From contig JAYUGJ010000044.1 in assembly GCA_043738425.1 (NCBI GenBank), forward strand, positions 1 to 20,438: a stretch of DNA of 20,438 bases. The letters run 5' to 3'. Below the pieces are notes generated by a model. That model saw nothing but the letters and a program-made list of their open reading frames with translations. It did not search any database and had not been told where the DNA came from. Origin of the DNA: PBB1 sp043738425 (lineage in GTDB: Bacteria; Pseudomonadota; Gammaproteobacteria; Burkholderiales; Burkholderiaceae_C). The translations under genes were made by a program, and so were the position numbers. Shown piece by piece: positions 1 through 6,821 of this stretch. The stretch's first letter is position 1, and each line of letters begins with the position of its first letter.

Positions 1-507
1 CATGGTTGAAACGTCCTCGCAAAGCTCGGTGAAGAGCATGCTCACAAGTGAGCGGGGTTGGCGAAAATCGTTTCAGGGCGCGCAAACGCGAACCGGCCAC
101 GCCGGCGGACCAGCGCGGCCGAGCCGCATCAGCACATCTTCTTTCATCCGGACTTTGACGCTTTGACGCGATGCAAGCACCGCGCCACTGCGCTGAACCG
201 TCGGCTCTGGCATCGCACCAGATCTGCTGACCCCTCCATGCAGGAATGGAGGGCGCTCGCGGGCTTCATCGCTTTGCATTTGAAGGCGTCGCAATTTACC
301 GCCGGTGGGGAATCTCACCCCGCCCTGAAGACGTGTGCTGATCTTTCGATCAGCGCCGAGATCTTACGGCCAAGCCCTTGCCCGCTCACGTCGCAGGGGT
401 GACAGGGCCGAGCGCCGGGCCGCCCCAAGCCGGCCCGCATCCCCTCGGGGGATCGGCCGATGTACCCATCGGACGAGGGGTCGTCATCCGTACCTAAAAT
501 TGGCGTC
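1..507. other. Gene-free region upstream of mnmA
   Basis: I see no convincing gene here. The open frames on both strands have no recognisable domain, no ribosome binding site and amino-acid composition typical of random high-GC frames. The stretch holds several small inverted repeats: GCTGATC/GATCAGC with a four-base loop at 337-354, CGGGCC/GGCCCG at 416-437, and ATCCCC/GGGGAT with a three-base loop at 439-453. None is followed by a T tract, so they are not clear terminators. TAAAAT at 495-500 resembles a -10 box only 8 bases before the mnmA start, and I find no good -35 partner. The first bases could be the 3' flank of a gene outside the window. Confidence 0.5.
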
Positions 508-1710
508 ATGAAACCCCAGCGTGTCGTCGTCGGCCTGTCGGGCGGCGTCGATTCGGCCGTCACGGCGTGGCTGCTCAAGCAGCAAGGCCACGAGGTCGTC
601 GGCATCTTCATGAAGAACTGGGAGGCTGACGACGACGACGCGTATTGCGCGTCGAACCTCGACTTCATCGACGCGGCGGCGGTGGCCGATGTGATCGGCA
701 TCGAGATCGAGCACGTCAACTTCGCGGCCGACTACAAGGACCGCGTGTTCACCGAGTTTCTGCGCGAATACCAGTCCGGCCGCACGCCGAACCCCGACGT
801 GCTGTGCAACGCCGAGATCAAGTTCAAGGCGTTCCTCGACCATGCGATGCGGCTCGGTGCCGATGGCATCGCGACCGGCCATTACGCGCGCGTTCGGCAG
901 ATCGACCGCACGTTTCAATTGCTCAAAGGCCTGGACCCGCTGAAGGACCAGAGCTATTTTTTGCACCGGCTGAACCAAGCCCAGTTGGCGAAAACCCGGT
1001 TCCCGGTCGGCGAATTGCCGAAGACGGAGGTGCGCCGCATCGCCGAATCCATCGGTTTGCCGAATGCCAAAAAGAAAGACAGCACCGGCATTTGCTTCAT
1101 CGGCGAGCGGCCGTTCCGCGAATTTTTGAACCGCTACCTGGCGCACACGCCGGGGCCGATCAAAGACGACCGCGGCCGCGTGATCGGCGAGCACGTGGGC
1201 TTGAGTTTTTACACGCTGGGTCAGCGCAAAGGCATTGGCATCGGTGGGCTGAAACCGGGCGGCGCGGCGCGCGGCAGCAGCGAGCACGCGCCGTGGTTCA
1301 CGGCCCGCAAAGACATGGCCGCCAACACGCTGTACGTGGTGCAAGGCCACGACCACCCATGGTTGCAAACCGGTGCGCTGTGGGCCGACGCCGCCAGCTG
1401 GGTGGCGGGCCGGCCGCCTGCGGCCGGTGAATTTGCGGCGAAAACCCGCTATCGGCAAACCGATGCGCGGTGTACGCTGCACCAGCCGACGGCCGACGGC
1501 TTCGGCCTGCGTTTCAGTGCGCCGCAGTGGGCCGCGACCCCGGGCCAGTCGGCGGTGCTGTACGACGGTGCGGTGTGCCTGGGCGGTGGCGTGATAGCCA
1601 GTACCGAGCTGGCAACCACCGAGCCGGTGATCACCGACCCCGCGACCGAGCCAACGACCGAGCCAACCTCCGAACGCCGCGCCCGATCGGTGGTCGAACC
1701 CGCATCCTGA
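508..1710 (+). CDS. mnmA: tRNA-specific 2-thiouridylase MnmA
   Basis: MnmA activates U34 of tRNA(Lys/Glu/Gln) with ATP and inserts sulfur, giving the 2-thio part of mnm5s2U. It is cytoplasmic and receives sulfur from the IscS/TusABCDE relay. The N-terminal PP-loop SGGVDS is at residues 11-16. The nucleophilic cysteine is in DVLCNAEIKF (C100) and the second catalytic cysteine in DSTGICFIGER (C196), so both are kept. The GHYARV and SYTLGQRKGIGIGG-type motifs (here SFYTLGQRKGIGIGG) also match. I chose ATG 508 (MKPQRVVVGLSGGVDS) because it gives the family's usual N-terminus; an in-frame ATG at 460 would add 16 residues unlike the family. No clear Shine-Dalgarno is visible. The family normally ends soon after LGGGVI, but here a Thr/Pro/Glu-rich tail of about 35 residues follows, partly built from a 12-bp duplication. 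It appears to be a stand-alone gene. Confidence 0.96.
   Translation: MKPQRVVVGLSGGVDSAVTAWLLKQQGHEVVGIFMKNWEADDDDAYCASNLDFIDAAAVADVIGIEIEHVNFAADYKDRVFTEFLREYQSGRTPNPDVLCNAEIKFKAFLDHAMRLGADGIATGHYARVRQIDRTFQLLKGLDPLKDQSYFLHRLNQAQLAKTRFPVGELPKTEVRRIAESIGLPNAKKKDSTGICFIGERPFREFLNRYLAHTPGPIKDDRGRVIGEHVGLSFYTLGQRKGIGIGGLKPGGAARGSSEHAPWFTARKDMAANTLYVVQGHDHPWLQTGALWADAASWVAGRPPAAGEFAAKTRYRQTDARCTLHQPTADGFGLRFSAPQWAATPGQSAVLYDGAVCLGGGVIASTELATTEPVITDPATEPTTEPTSERRARSVVEPAS
1644..1667 (+). repeat. 12-bp tandem duplication in the mnmA tail
   Basis: GACCGAGCCAAC occurs twice in tandem and encodes part of the TEPTTEPT tail, beyond the end of the conserved MnmA fold. A degenerate related unit lies just upstream. 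Confidence 0.7.
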
Positions 1711-1763
1711 TGCCGGTCGGGCGGGCGGTGGTGTGCCACCAGCGGCATTCAAGTCGGCACCCC

Positions 1764-1796
1764 GTCGGCCGAAAACCGACTGATCGGCCGTTGTTT
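1764..1796 (+). terminator. Possible mnmA terminator (weak)
   Basis: GTCGG/CCGAC (1764-1768 and 1776-1780) and, alternatively, CGGCCG/CGGCCG (1766-1771 and 1785-1790) can form competing stems directly before TTGTTT. This lies 54 bases after the mnmA stop and before the cupredoxin gene. The stems are short and the T tract is interrupted, so this is a suggestion only. Confidence 0.25.
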
Positions 1797-1844
1797 GCGC
1801 CCACCGGTTTTGCTTTGATGCCCCTGTTTTCGCTGCCCCGCCAT

Positions 1845-2507
1845 ATGAAAAATATTGCTCTGGTGATTGCTGCCATGTCGCTGTGCTGCGCTGCCCACGC
1901 CAGCGGCGTCACCGTCAACGTGCTCGACGCCAATGGCAAACCGCTGGCCAACGCGGCGGTGTCGCTCGAGCCGCTGTCGCGCGCCTGGGCCAGCAAGGTC
2001 CACCCGCAGGTCGAGATCGCGCAATTCAAGCGCCAGTTCGACCCGCGGGTCACGGTCGTCAGTACCGGCACACCGGTGCTGTTTGCCAACTTCGACACGG
2101 TGCGCCACCACGTTTATTCGTTTTCGCCGATCAAAAAATTCGAGCTCAAGCTGTACGCCGGCACGCCCCACGCGCCAGTGGTGTTCGACCAGCCCGGCGT
2201 CGCGGTGATCGGCTGCAACATCCATGACCAGATGGCCGCCTGGATTGTCGTCGTCGACACGCTGTTCCATGGCGTTACCGGCATCGACGGCCGCGCCCGC
2301 GTGCAGGCCTTGCCGACCGGCAAGTACCGGCTCAAGGTGTGGCACCCCGGGCTGCTGGCGACCAGCGACGGCGCGCTGAGCAGCCTGGAGGTCACGGCCG
2401 CGGACGGCGTGCACACGGTGCGGCTGGAGGTCAGCACCGATCCGCTGGCAGCGGTGCTGCCACCGTCCGTTGCGCCGCCAGCGCCGCGGCCGGTGCCGAG
2501 CCCATGA
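1845..2507 (+). CDS. Exported amicyanin-like cupredoxin ('methylamine utilization protein' family)
   Basis: 220 residues, predicted to be exported. Residues 1-19 form a signal peptide (MKNIALVIAA..., likely cleaved after AHA). The copper-site candidates are H88 or H89 in VRHHVYSF and C124, H127 and M130 in GCNIHDQM. The C-x2-H-x2-M spacing is that of amicyanin, which explains the usual database name; nothing else here points to methylamine metabolism. Residues 21-42 (VTVNVLDANGKPLANAAVSL) and 145-168 (TGIDGRARVQALPTGKYRLK) look like the two halves of a carboxypeptidase-regulatory/transthyretin-like domain, with the cupredoxin between them. A Pro/Ala-rich tail ends the protein. I chose ATG 1845 because it places the signal peptide at the N-terminus; ATG 1818 is an alternative. 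The stop overlaps the next start as ATGA, so this gene and the GGDEF-EAL gene are translationally coupled. Its role is probably to sense copper or redox state, or to carry electrons; that is inference. Confidence 0.85.
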   Translation: MKNIALVIAAMSLCCAAHASGVTVNVLDANGKPLANAAVSLEPLSRAWASKVHPQVEIAQFKRQFDPRVTVVSTGTPVLFANFDTVRHHVYSFSPIKKFELKLYAGTPHAPVVFDQPGVAVIGCNIHDQMAAWIVVVDTLFHGVTGIDGRARVQALPTGKYRLKVWHPGLLATSDGALSSLEVTAADGVHTVRLEVSTDPLAAVLPPSVAPPAPRPVPSP

Positions 2508-5032
2508 GGCCGTTCACCGGTGTGTTGCGGCGTTCGCTCGGCACACGCATCGCGGCGCTTTTTTTAGGGCTGCTGTTGGTGGTGCAGCTGGCCGGGTTCA
2601 CCGCGCTGCGCGCCAGCTTGTCGAACCATGCACAAAGTGAGTTGCCGAGCCGCCTCGACGTCGGCGACCGCGTGCTGCAAAGCCTGCTCGCGCAACGTGC
2701 GCAAACCTTGACCGAGGGGGCCCGGTTGCTGGCAGCCGATTACGGTTTTCGCGATGCAGTGCAGTCGAACGACGGCGCCACGATCGCCTCGGTGCTCGAA
2801 AACCATGGCAAGCGCATTGGTGCCACACAGGTCGCGCTGTACGGCCTCGATTTGGGTTTGCGCGCAGCCGCGGGTGAGCAGCTCGACAACCTCGGTCCGC
2901 TGGCGGCGCGGCTGTCGGCGTCGGCCAGCCGGCCGGGCGCGTTCGTCGATTCAGTGAACGGCGAAATTGCGCTGTTGTCGGGCGTGCCGTACCAGTTTGT
3001 GATGGTGCCGATCAAGGCCCCGGTGCATGTCGGCTGGGTGCTGATGGGCTTTGCGCTCGATGAACGGTTGGTGGCCGACATGCGGGCGCTGGCATCGGTG
3101 CAGGTCACGCTGCTGGCGCGCAGTGGCCCGGCCGAGCCGTGGCGCGTCAAGCTGTCGAGCTTGTCGCCGCCGCAGTCGGCGCTGCTGGCCGCGCAGACTT
3201 GGTCGCAGCAGGTGGTGGACCCGGCGAAGGCCCACACCGCGCCAGGCATGGTGGCCGTGAACCTGGCCGGCGAGCAATTCGGCGCGCACATGACGCCGCT
3301 CAGCGTGCCCACCGAGGCGGCCGACGGCGGCTGGGGCCGGGTCATCGCGCTGACGTCGGTGTCGGTCGATGAGGCGACCCGCATTCCGCACGATTTGCAA
3401 TGGGCGTTGCTGGCGATCACCGCCATCAGCTGCGTGTTGCTGGGGGCCGGCAGTGCGATCACCGCACACCGCGTGACGCGGCCGCTGCGCCGCCTGACCG
3501 GTGCGGCAGACCGCCTGGGTGCCGGCGACTACGCCACCCCGATGGTGCTGGACCAACGCGACGATGAAATCGGCCAGCTGGCACAAGCTTTCGAACGCAT
3601 GCGCGTCAGCGTGGCGGCGCAAAAGGACGAAATCTTGAAACTGGCGTACTGGGATGCGCTGACCGGGCTGCCCAACCGGGCGCAGTTTCGCGACGCGGTG
3701 CGCGATGCCATCCACGCCGCTGGCAACGCCGCGCCGCCATCGTCGGTGGCGGTGCTGATGCTCGACCTCGACCGCTTCAAACACGTCAACGACGTGCTGG
3801 GCTACCGCTTCGGTGACCTCTTGCTCCAGCGGGTGGCCACACGGCTGGCGCAGCATGCGGTGCGCGATGGCGATGTGGTCGCGCGGCTAGGTGGCGATGA
3901 GTTTGCGGTGTTGCTGCGCCGCGGCGATGCGGCGTTGGCGCGGTCGGTGGCCGAGCGCATCGCTGCTGCGTTCGACGAACCGCTGATGCTCGAAGAACAC
4001 ACGGTGGACATGGGCGCCGGCATCGGCATCGCCTGCTGGTCGGAGCATGCGGCCGATGCGCAGGCAGGTGCGGCAACCAACGCACCGCAGCACCGCCCCG
4101 GCAGTGCCGACAGCCGCGCTGACACCTTGCTCAGCCGCGCCGAAATCGCGATGTACGCCGCCAAGCAGCGCCACGCCGGCGCGCTGATGTATTCGCCGTC
4201 GATCGATGCCGCCAGCGCGCAAAACCTGTCGTTGTTGACCGAGCTGCGGCAAGCCGTGGCAGCCGACGAACTGCGGCTGTATCTGCAACCGAAGTTGTCG
4301 CTGGCCAGCGGCGCGGTGATGGGTTGCGAGGCGCTGGTGCGTTGGCAGCATCCACAACGCGGCCTGGTGCCGCCACTGCAATTCATACCGTTTGCTGAGC
4401 AAACCGGTTTCATCCGCACGCTGACGATGTGGGTGTTTGAACAAGCCGCGCGCCACTGGCGGGTGCTGCAAGCCGATGGCCTGGCGATCAGTGTGTCGGT
4501 GAATTTGTCGACCCGCGATTTGCTCGACCAAGAGCTGCCGCAAAAGTTCGATGCGCTGCTGCGACGACACCAGGTGGCGGCGTCGGCCATCGGTTTGGAA
4601 ATAACCGAAAGCGCGATCATGGAAGACCCGCAACGCGCGCTGGCCACGCTCGAGCGGTTGAGCGCGCTTGGCTTCAAGCTGTCGATCGACGACTTCGGCA
4701 CCGGCTACTCGTCGCTGGCGTACTTGAAGCGCTTGCCGGTCGATGAATTGAAGATCGACCAGTCGTTTGTGCGCAGTATGGAAACCGATGCCGACAACGC
4801 GATGATCGTCCGATCGACTATAGACCTGGCACACAACCTCGGCCTGACGGTGGTTGCCGAAGGCGTGGAGACCGCGCAGGCGTGGAACATGCTGCGCGAA
4901 TTGAATTGCGATCAGGCGCAGGGCTTCCATATGGGCAAGCCGATGCCGGTCGATGCGTTCGCCGATTGGTCGGCCCGCTGGTTGAACCAGCGCGCCCCGA
5001 CGCCGAGCGGTGCAGCGCTGCGCCTGCATTGA
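2504..5032 (+). CDS. Membrane sensor with HAMP, GGDEF and EAL domains (c-di-GMP turnover)
   Basis: 842 residues. Order: membrane segment at about 15-33, a periplasmic sensor region of about 260 residues (probably a double Cache fold), second membrane segment at about 299-322, HAMP at about 323-375, GGDEF domain, EAL domain. The cyclase motif RLGGDEF is intact (GGDEF 463-467). RDGD lies exactly five residues before it, matching the RxxD product-inhibition site. The phosphodiesterase motif CEALVRW (EAL 609-611), the NLS, EITES, DDFGTGYSS (from D729), KIDQSFV and EGVET motifs are all kept, so both activities look possible. A Pro/Ala/Ser-rich insert of about 30 residues interrupts the end of the GGDEF domain. 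ATG 2504 overlaps the cupredoxin stop, and the frame upstream of it is a shadow. The coupling suggests that the cupredoxin reports to, or docks on, the periplasmic sensor domain. Confidence 0.92.
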   Translation: MRPFTGVLRRSLGTRIAALFLGLLLVVQLAGFTALRASLSNHAQSELPSRLDVGDRVLQSLLAQRAQTLTEGARLLAADYGFRDAVQSNDGATIASVLENHGKRIGATQVALYGLDLGLRAAAGEQLDNLGPLAARLSASASRPGAFVDSVNGEIALLSGVPYQFVMVPIKAPVHVGWVLMGFALDERLVADMRALASVQVTLLARSGPAEPWRVKLSSLSPPQSALLAAQTWSQQVVDPAKAHTAPGMVAVNLAGEQFGAHMTPLSVPTEAADGGWGRVIALTSVSVDEATRIPHDLQWALLAITAISCVLLGAGSAITAHRVTRPLRRLTGAADRLGAGDYATPMVLDQRDDEIGQLAQAFERMRVSVAAQKDEILKLAYWDALTGLPNRAQFRDAVRDAIHAAGNAAPPSSVAVLMLDLDRFKHVNDVLGYRFGDLLLQRVATRLAQHAVRDGDVVARLGGDEFAVLLRRGDAALARSVAERIAAAFDEPLMLEEHTVDMGAGIGIACWSEHAADAQAGAATNAPQHRPGSADSRADTLLSRAEIAMYAAKQRHAGALMYSPSIDAASAQNLSLLTELRQAVAADELRLYLQPKLSLASGAVMGCEALVRWQHPQRGLVPPLQFIPFAEQTGFIRTLTMWVFEQAARHWRVLQADGLAISVSVNLSTRDLLDQELPQKFDALLRRHQVAASAIGLEITESAIMEDPQRALATLERLSALGFKLSIDDFGTGYSSLAYLKRLPVDELKIDQSFVRSMETDADNAMIVRSTIDLAHNLGLTVVAEGVETAQAWNMLRELNCDQAQGFHMGKPMPVDAFADWSARWLNQRAPTPSGAALRLH

Positions 5033-5069
5033 ACGGTCCGCTCACGCAGCGTCACGCCGCCGCTGCCCC

Positions 5070-5084
5070 GACCCCGTCGAAGGG
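5070..5084. repeat. Degenerate copy of the GTCGAAGGG dispersed repeat
   Basis: GACCCCGTCGAAGGG matches 13 of 15 bases of the better copy at 5994-6019 (GAGCCTGTCGAAGGG). It lies between the GGDEF-EAL stop and the PaiB-family gene, followed by CCGCGGTGCCGCGG, which can fold into a short stem. The rest of this 138-base gap shows no clear promoter. Confidence 0.45.
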
Positions 5085-5170
5085 CCGCGGTGCCGCGGTG
5101 TAAAACCCGCCGCAGGTAGTCGCTACGCACTTGGTCCTAGGATGACGCACAGACCAACTGCGCGATCACC

Positions 5171-5830
5171 ATGTACCTGCCCGCCCACTTCGAAGAAACC
5201 CGTCCCGAGGTGCTGCGCGAGTTGATGCGCTGCCACCCGCTGGGTTTGCTGATCACACAGACAAAGGCGCAGTCAGCCACAGCCGCCGCCGCCATCGAAG
5301 CCAACGCACTGCCTTTCCATCTGGAACCCACGCGCGGCGCACACGGCACCTTGGTCGCCCATGTGGCGCGTGCCAATCCGGTGTGGCGTGAGGCGCGGGC
5401 CGATGGCGAGGTGCTGGTGGTCTTTCAGGGCCCGCAGGCGTACGTATCGCCCGCCTGGTACGCCAGCAAAGCCGCCACCGGCAAGGTGGTGCCGACCTGG
5501 AACTACGTGCTGGTGGAAGCGCGCGGCCGCCTGGTGGTGCGCGACGACGCGGCCTGGGTGCATGCGCTGGTGTCGGGCCTGACCGATCTGCACGAAGCCG
5601 GCCGTGCTGAGCCATGGCAAGTCAGCGACGCACCGGCCGACTACATCGCCGCCACCCAGCGCGCGATCGTCGGCATCGAGGTCGAAATCACCGCCATTAC
5701 CGGCAAGTGGAAGGTCAGCCAGAACCGGTCGGCTGCAGACCGCGCGGGTGTGGTGTCAGGTCTACAGGCCAGCGGCCGAGACGATGCCGCCACGCTGGTC
5801 GCCCGCGACGGTGCCACGCCAGCGCGCTGA
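5171..5830 (+). CDS. PaiB-family FMN-binding negative transcriptional regulator
   Basis: 219 residues, usual family length. The family has a split-barrel FMN-binding fold. Bacillus PaiB was described as a repressor linked to sporulation and protease genes, but the biochemical role in proteobacteria is not established. Recognisable blocks are MYLPAHFEE at the start, PLGLLIT, ALPFHLEP, GTLVAHVARANP, AYVSPAWYASK, VVPTWNYVLVEARG, PADYIAATQRAIVGIEVEI and the C-terminal GKWKVSQNR with GVVSGL. The start MYLPAHF is the family start. I see no good Shine-Dalgarno. It stands alone between the c-di-GMP gene and the cytochromes, 138 bases after the former, and nothing nearby shows what it controls. Confidence 0.9.
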   Translation: MYLPAHFEETRPEVLRELMRCHPLGLLITQTKAQSATAAAAIEANALPFHLEPTRGAHGTLVAHVARANPVWREARADGEVLVVFQGPQAYVSPAWYASKAATGKVVPTWNYVLVEARGRLVVRDDAAWVHALVSGLTDLHEAGRAEPWQVSDAPADYIAATQRAIVGIEVEITAITGKWKVSQNRSAADRAGVVSGLQASGRDDAATLVARDGATPAR

Positions 5831-5920
5831 CGACCACACACACCCGATGATGTTTTACTCAAACTTGAAACGATTGCGGGCACCCGCAACGACGGCGGCG
5901 GCGACGGCGACGGCAACGAT

Positions 5921-5968
5921 GACAACGACAACGACAACGACAGCGACAACGACAACGACAACGACAAA
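5921..5968 (+). repeat. Hexamer tandem repeat (GACAAC)n before the diheme cytochrome gene
   Basis: Eight 6-bp units, six exact GACAAC plus GACAGC and a final GACAAA. It ends 4 bases before the chosen ATG at 5973. If translation began at an upstream ATG (5847 or 5850), the array would encode a Thr-rich tract. Confidence 0.9.
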
Positions 5969-5972
5969 ACGC

Positions 5973-6821
5973 ATGCCAGCCACGCCACCCACACCGTTCG
6001 CCCTGAGCCTGTCGAAGGGAATGCTCGCCTGCCTCGCTGCCATCGGCATGAACGCGGCCAATGCGGCCGACGCCACGCCGCCATTCGAAGACAGCATCGC
6101 GCAGCGCATGCAAGCCTGCACCGGCTGCCACGGCGTGCAGGGCCGCGCCACCGCGGGCGGGTACCAGCCGCGTTTGGCCGGCAAACCCGCCGGTTATCTG
6201 CTGCACCAACTGCAAAACTTCCAGGCCGGTCGCCGCCATTACGGGCCCATGACCGCGCTGGTCGATCCGCTGAGCGACGACTATCTGCGCGAGATCGCCG
6301 CCTACTTTTCGGCGCTCGACGTGCCGTATGCCGCGCCGGCGCGCAGCACCGCCACCGCGGTGAGCCTGCAGCGCGGCGAACAACTGGTGCGCCACGGCGA
6401 CCCGAGCCGCGGCGTGCCGGCCTGCAACCAATGCCACGGCAACACGATGATGGGTGTCGCGCCGGCGATTCCCGGCCTGCTGGGTTTGCCGCACGACTAT
6501 GTGAATTCGCAGCTCGGCGCGTGGCGCACCGGCAAACGCCAGGCGCAGTCGCCCGATTGCATGGCGCGTGTCGCGCAGCAGCTGGACCCTGCCGACATCG
6601 ATGCGGTGTCGCATTGGCTGGCCGCGCAACCGGTGCCGCCCGCTGCCAAGCCGTTGGCCGCGCTGCCGCCAGGCTCGAAGCTGCCGCTGGCATGCGGCGG
6701 CGTGGCGATCGAGGCGGCGGCTGCCGCACCTGTGGCGAGCGCCGCGAGTGCCGCAACCGCAACCGCCGCAACCGCAACCGCAACCGCAACCGCAGCCGCA
6801 GCCGCGGGGACGGCACCGTGA
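5973..6821 (+). CDS. Diheme c-type cytochrome (cytochrome c4/c553-like)
   Basis: 282 residues, periplasmic electron carrier. Two heme c sites: CTGCH (49-53) and CNQCH (151-155), each in a class I cytochrome c domain (GCHGVQGRAT...PRLAGKPAGYLLHQLQNF and QCHGNTMMG...PAIPGLLGL). This internal duplication is typical of c4-type proteins. From ATG 5973 the protein has a signal peptide ending near AANA-ADA. ATG 6021 would leave no positive n-region, and ATG 5847 would put about 40 Thr/Ala-rich residues ahead of it, so 5973 is the best choice, although no ribosome binding site is visible. The n-region is encoded by a dispersed repeat (5994-6019). The C-terminus is an Ala/Thr low-complexity tail made by a hexamer repeat. 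The stop overlaps the GTG of the triheme cytochrome as GTGA. Confidence 0.88.
   Translation: MPATPPTPFALSLSKGMLACLAAIGMNAANAADATPPFEDSIAQRMQACTGCHGVQGRATAGGYQPRLAGKPAGYLLHQLQNFQAGRRHYGPMTALVDPLSDDYLREIAAYFSALDVPYAAPARSTATAVSLQRGEQLVRHGDPSRGVPACNQCHGNTMMGVAPAIPGLLGLPHDYVNSQLGAWRTGKRQAQSPDCMARVAQQLDPADIDAVSHWLAAQPVPPAAKPLAALPPGSKLPLACGGVAIEAAAAAPVASAASAATATAATATATATAAAAAGTAP
5994..6019. repeat. Dispersed short repeat (FALSLSKG type) inside a signal-peptide region
   Basis: 26 bp beginning CCGTTCGCCCTGAG and ending CCTGTCGAAGGG, with TTCG and CGAA near its ends. I remember this unit as very frequent in intergenic DNA of Burkholderiales and related genomes. Here it is in frame and encodes PFALSLSKG of the diheme cytochrome signal peptide. 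Confidence 0.75.
6751..6807 (+). repeat. Hexamer tandem repeat (CCGCAA)n at the end of the diheme cytochrome gene
   Basis: Nine 6-bp units (CCGCAA, then CCGCAG and CCGCGG variants) with one 3-base interruption. It encodes the TATAATATATAT tail and ends about 10 bases before the GTG start of the next gene, just upstream of the GGGGA that may serve as its ribosome binding site. Confidence 0.9.

Noticed and set aside
58..402. Possible 114-residue gene at the window start
   Set aside because: No ribosome binding site, no domain, and basic low-information composition. I cannot support it as a gene.
484..1752. Long open frame of 422 codons opposite mnmA
   Set aside because: It is antisense to a certain gene and its residues (rich in Arg, His, Gly, Val) have no domain. 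Such frames arise from third-position G/C bias.
1845..2507. Methylamine metabolism, as the common database name of the cupredoxin family suggests
   Set aside because: No methylamine dehydrogenase or mau genes are present; the name reflects only the amicyanin-like copper spacing.
5921..5968. CRISPR-like array
   Set aside because: It is a simple 6-bp tandem repeat with no spacers.
5847..5972. Upstream start for the diheme cytochrome
   Set aside because: It would put about 40 mostly Thr/Ala residues, made by the hexamer array, before the signal peptide, which would impair export.
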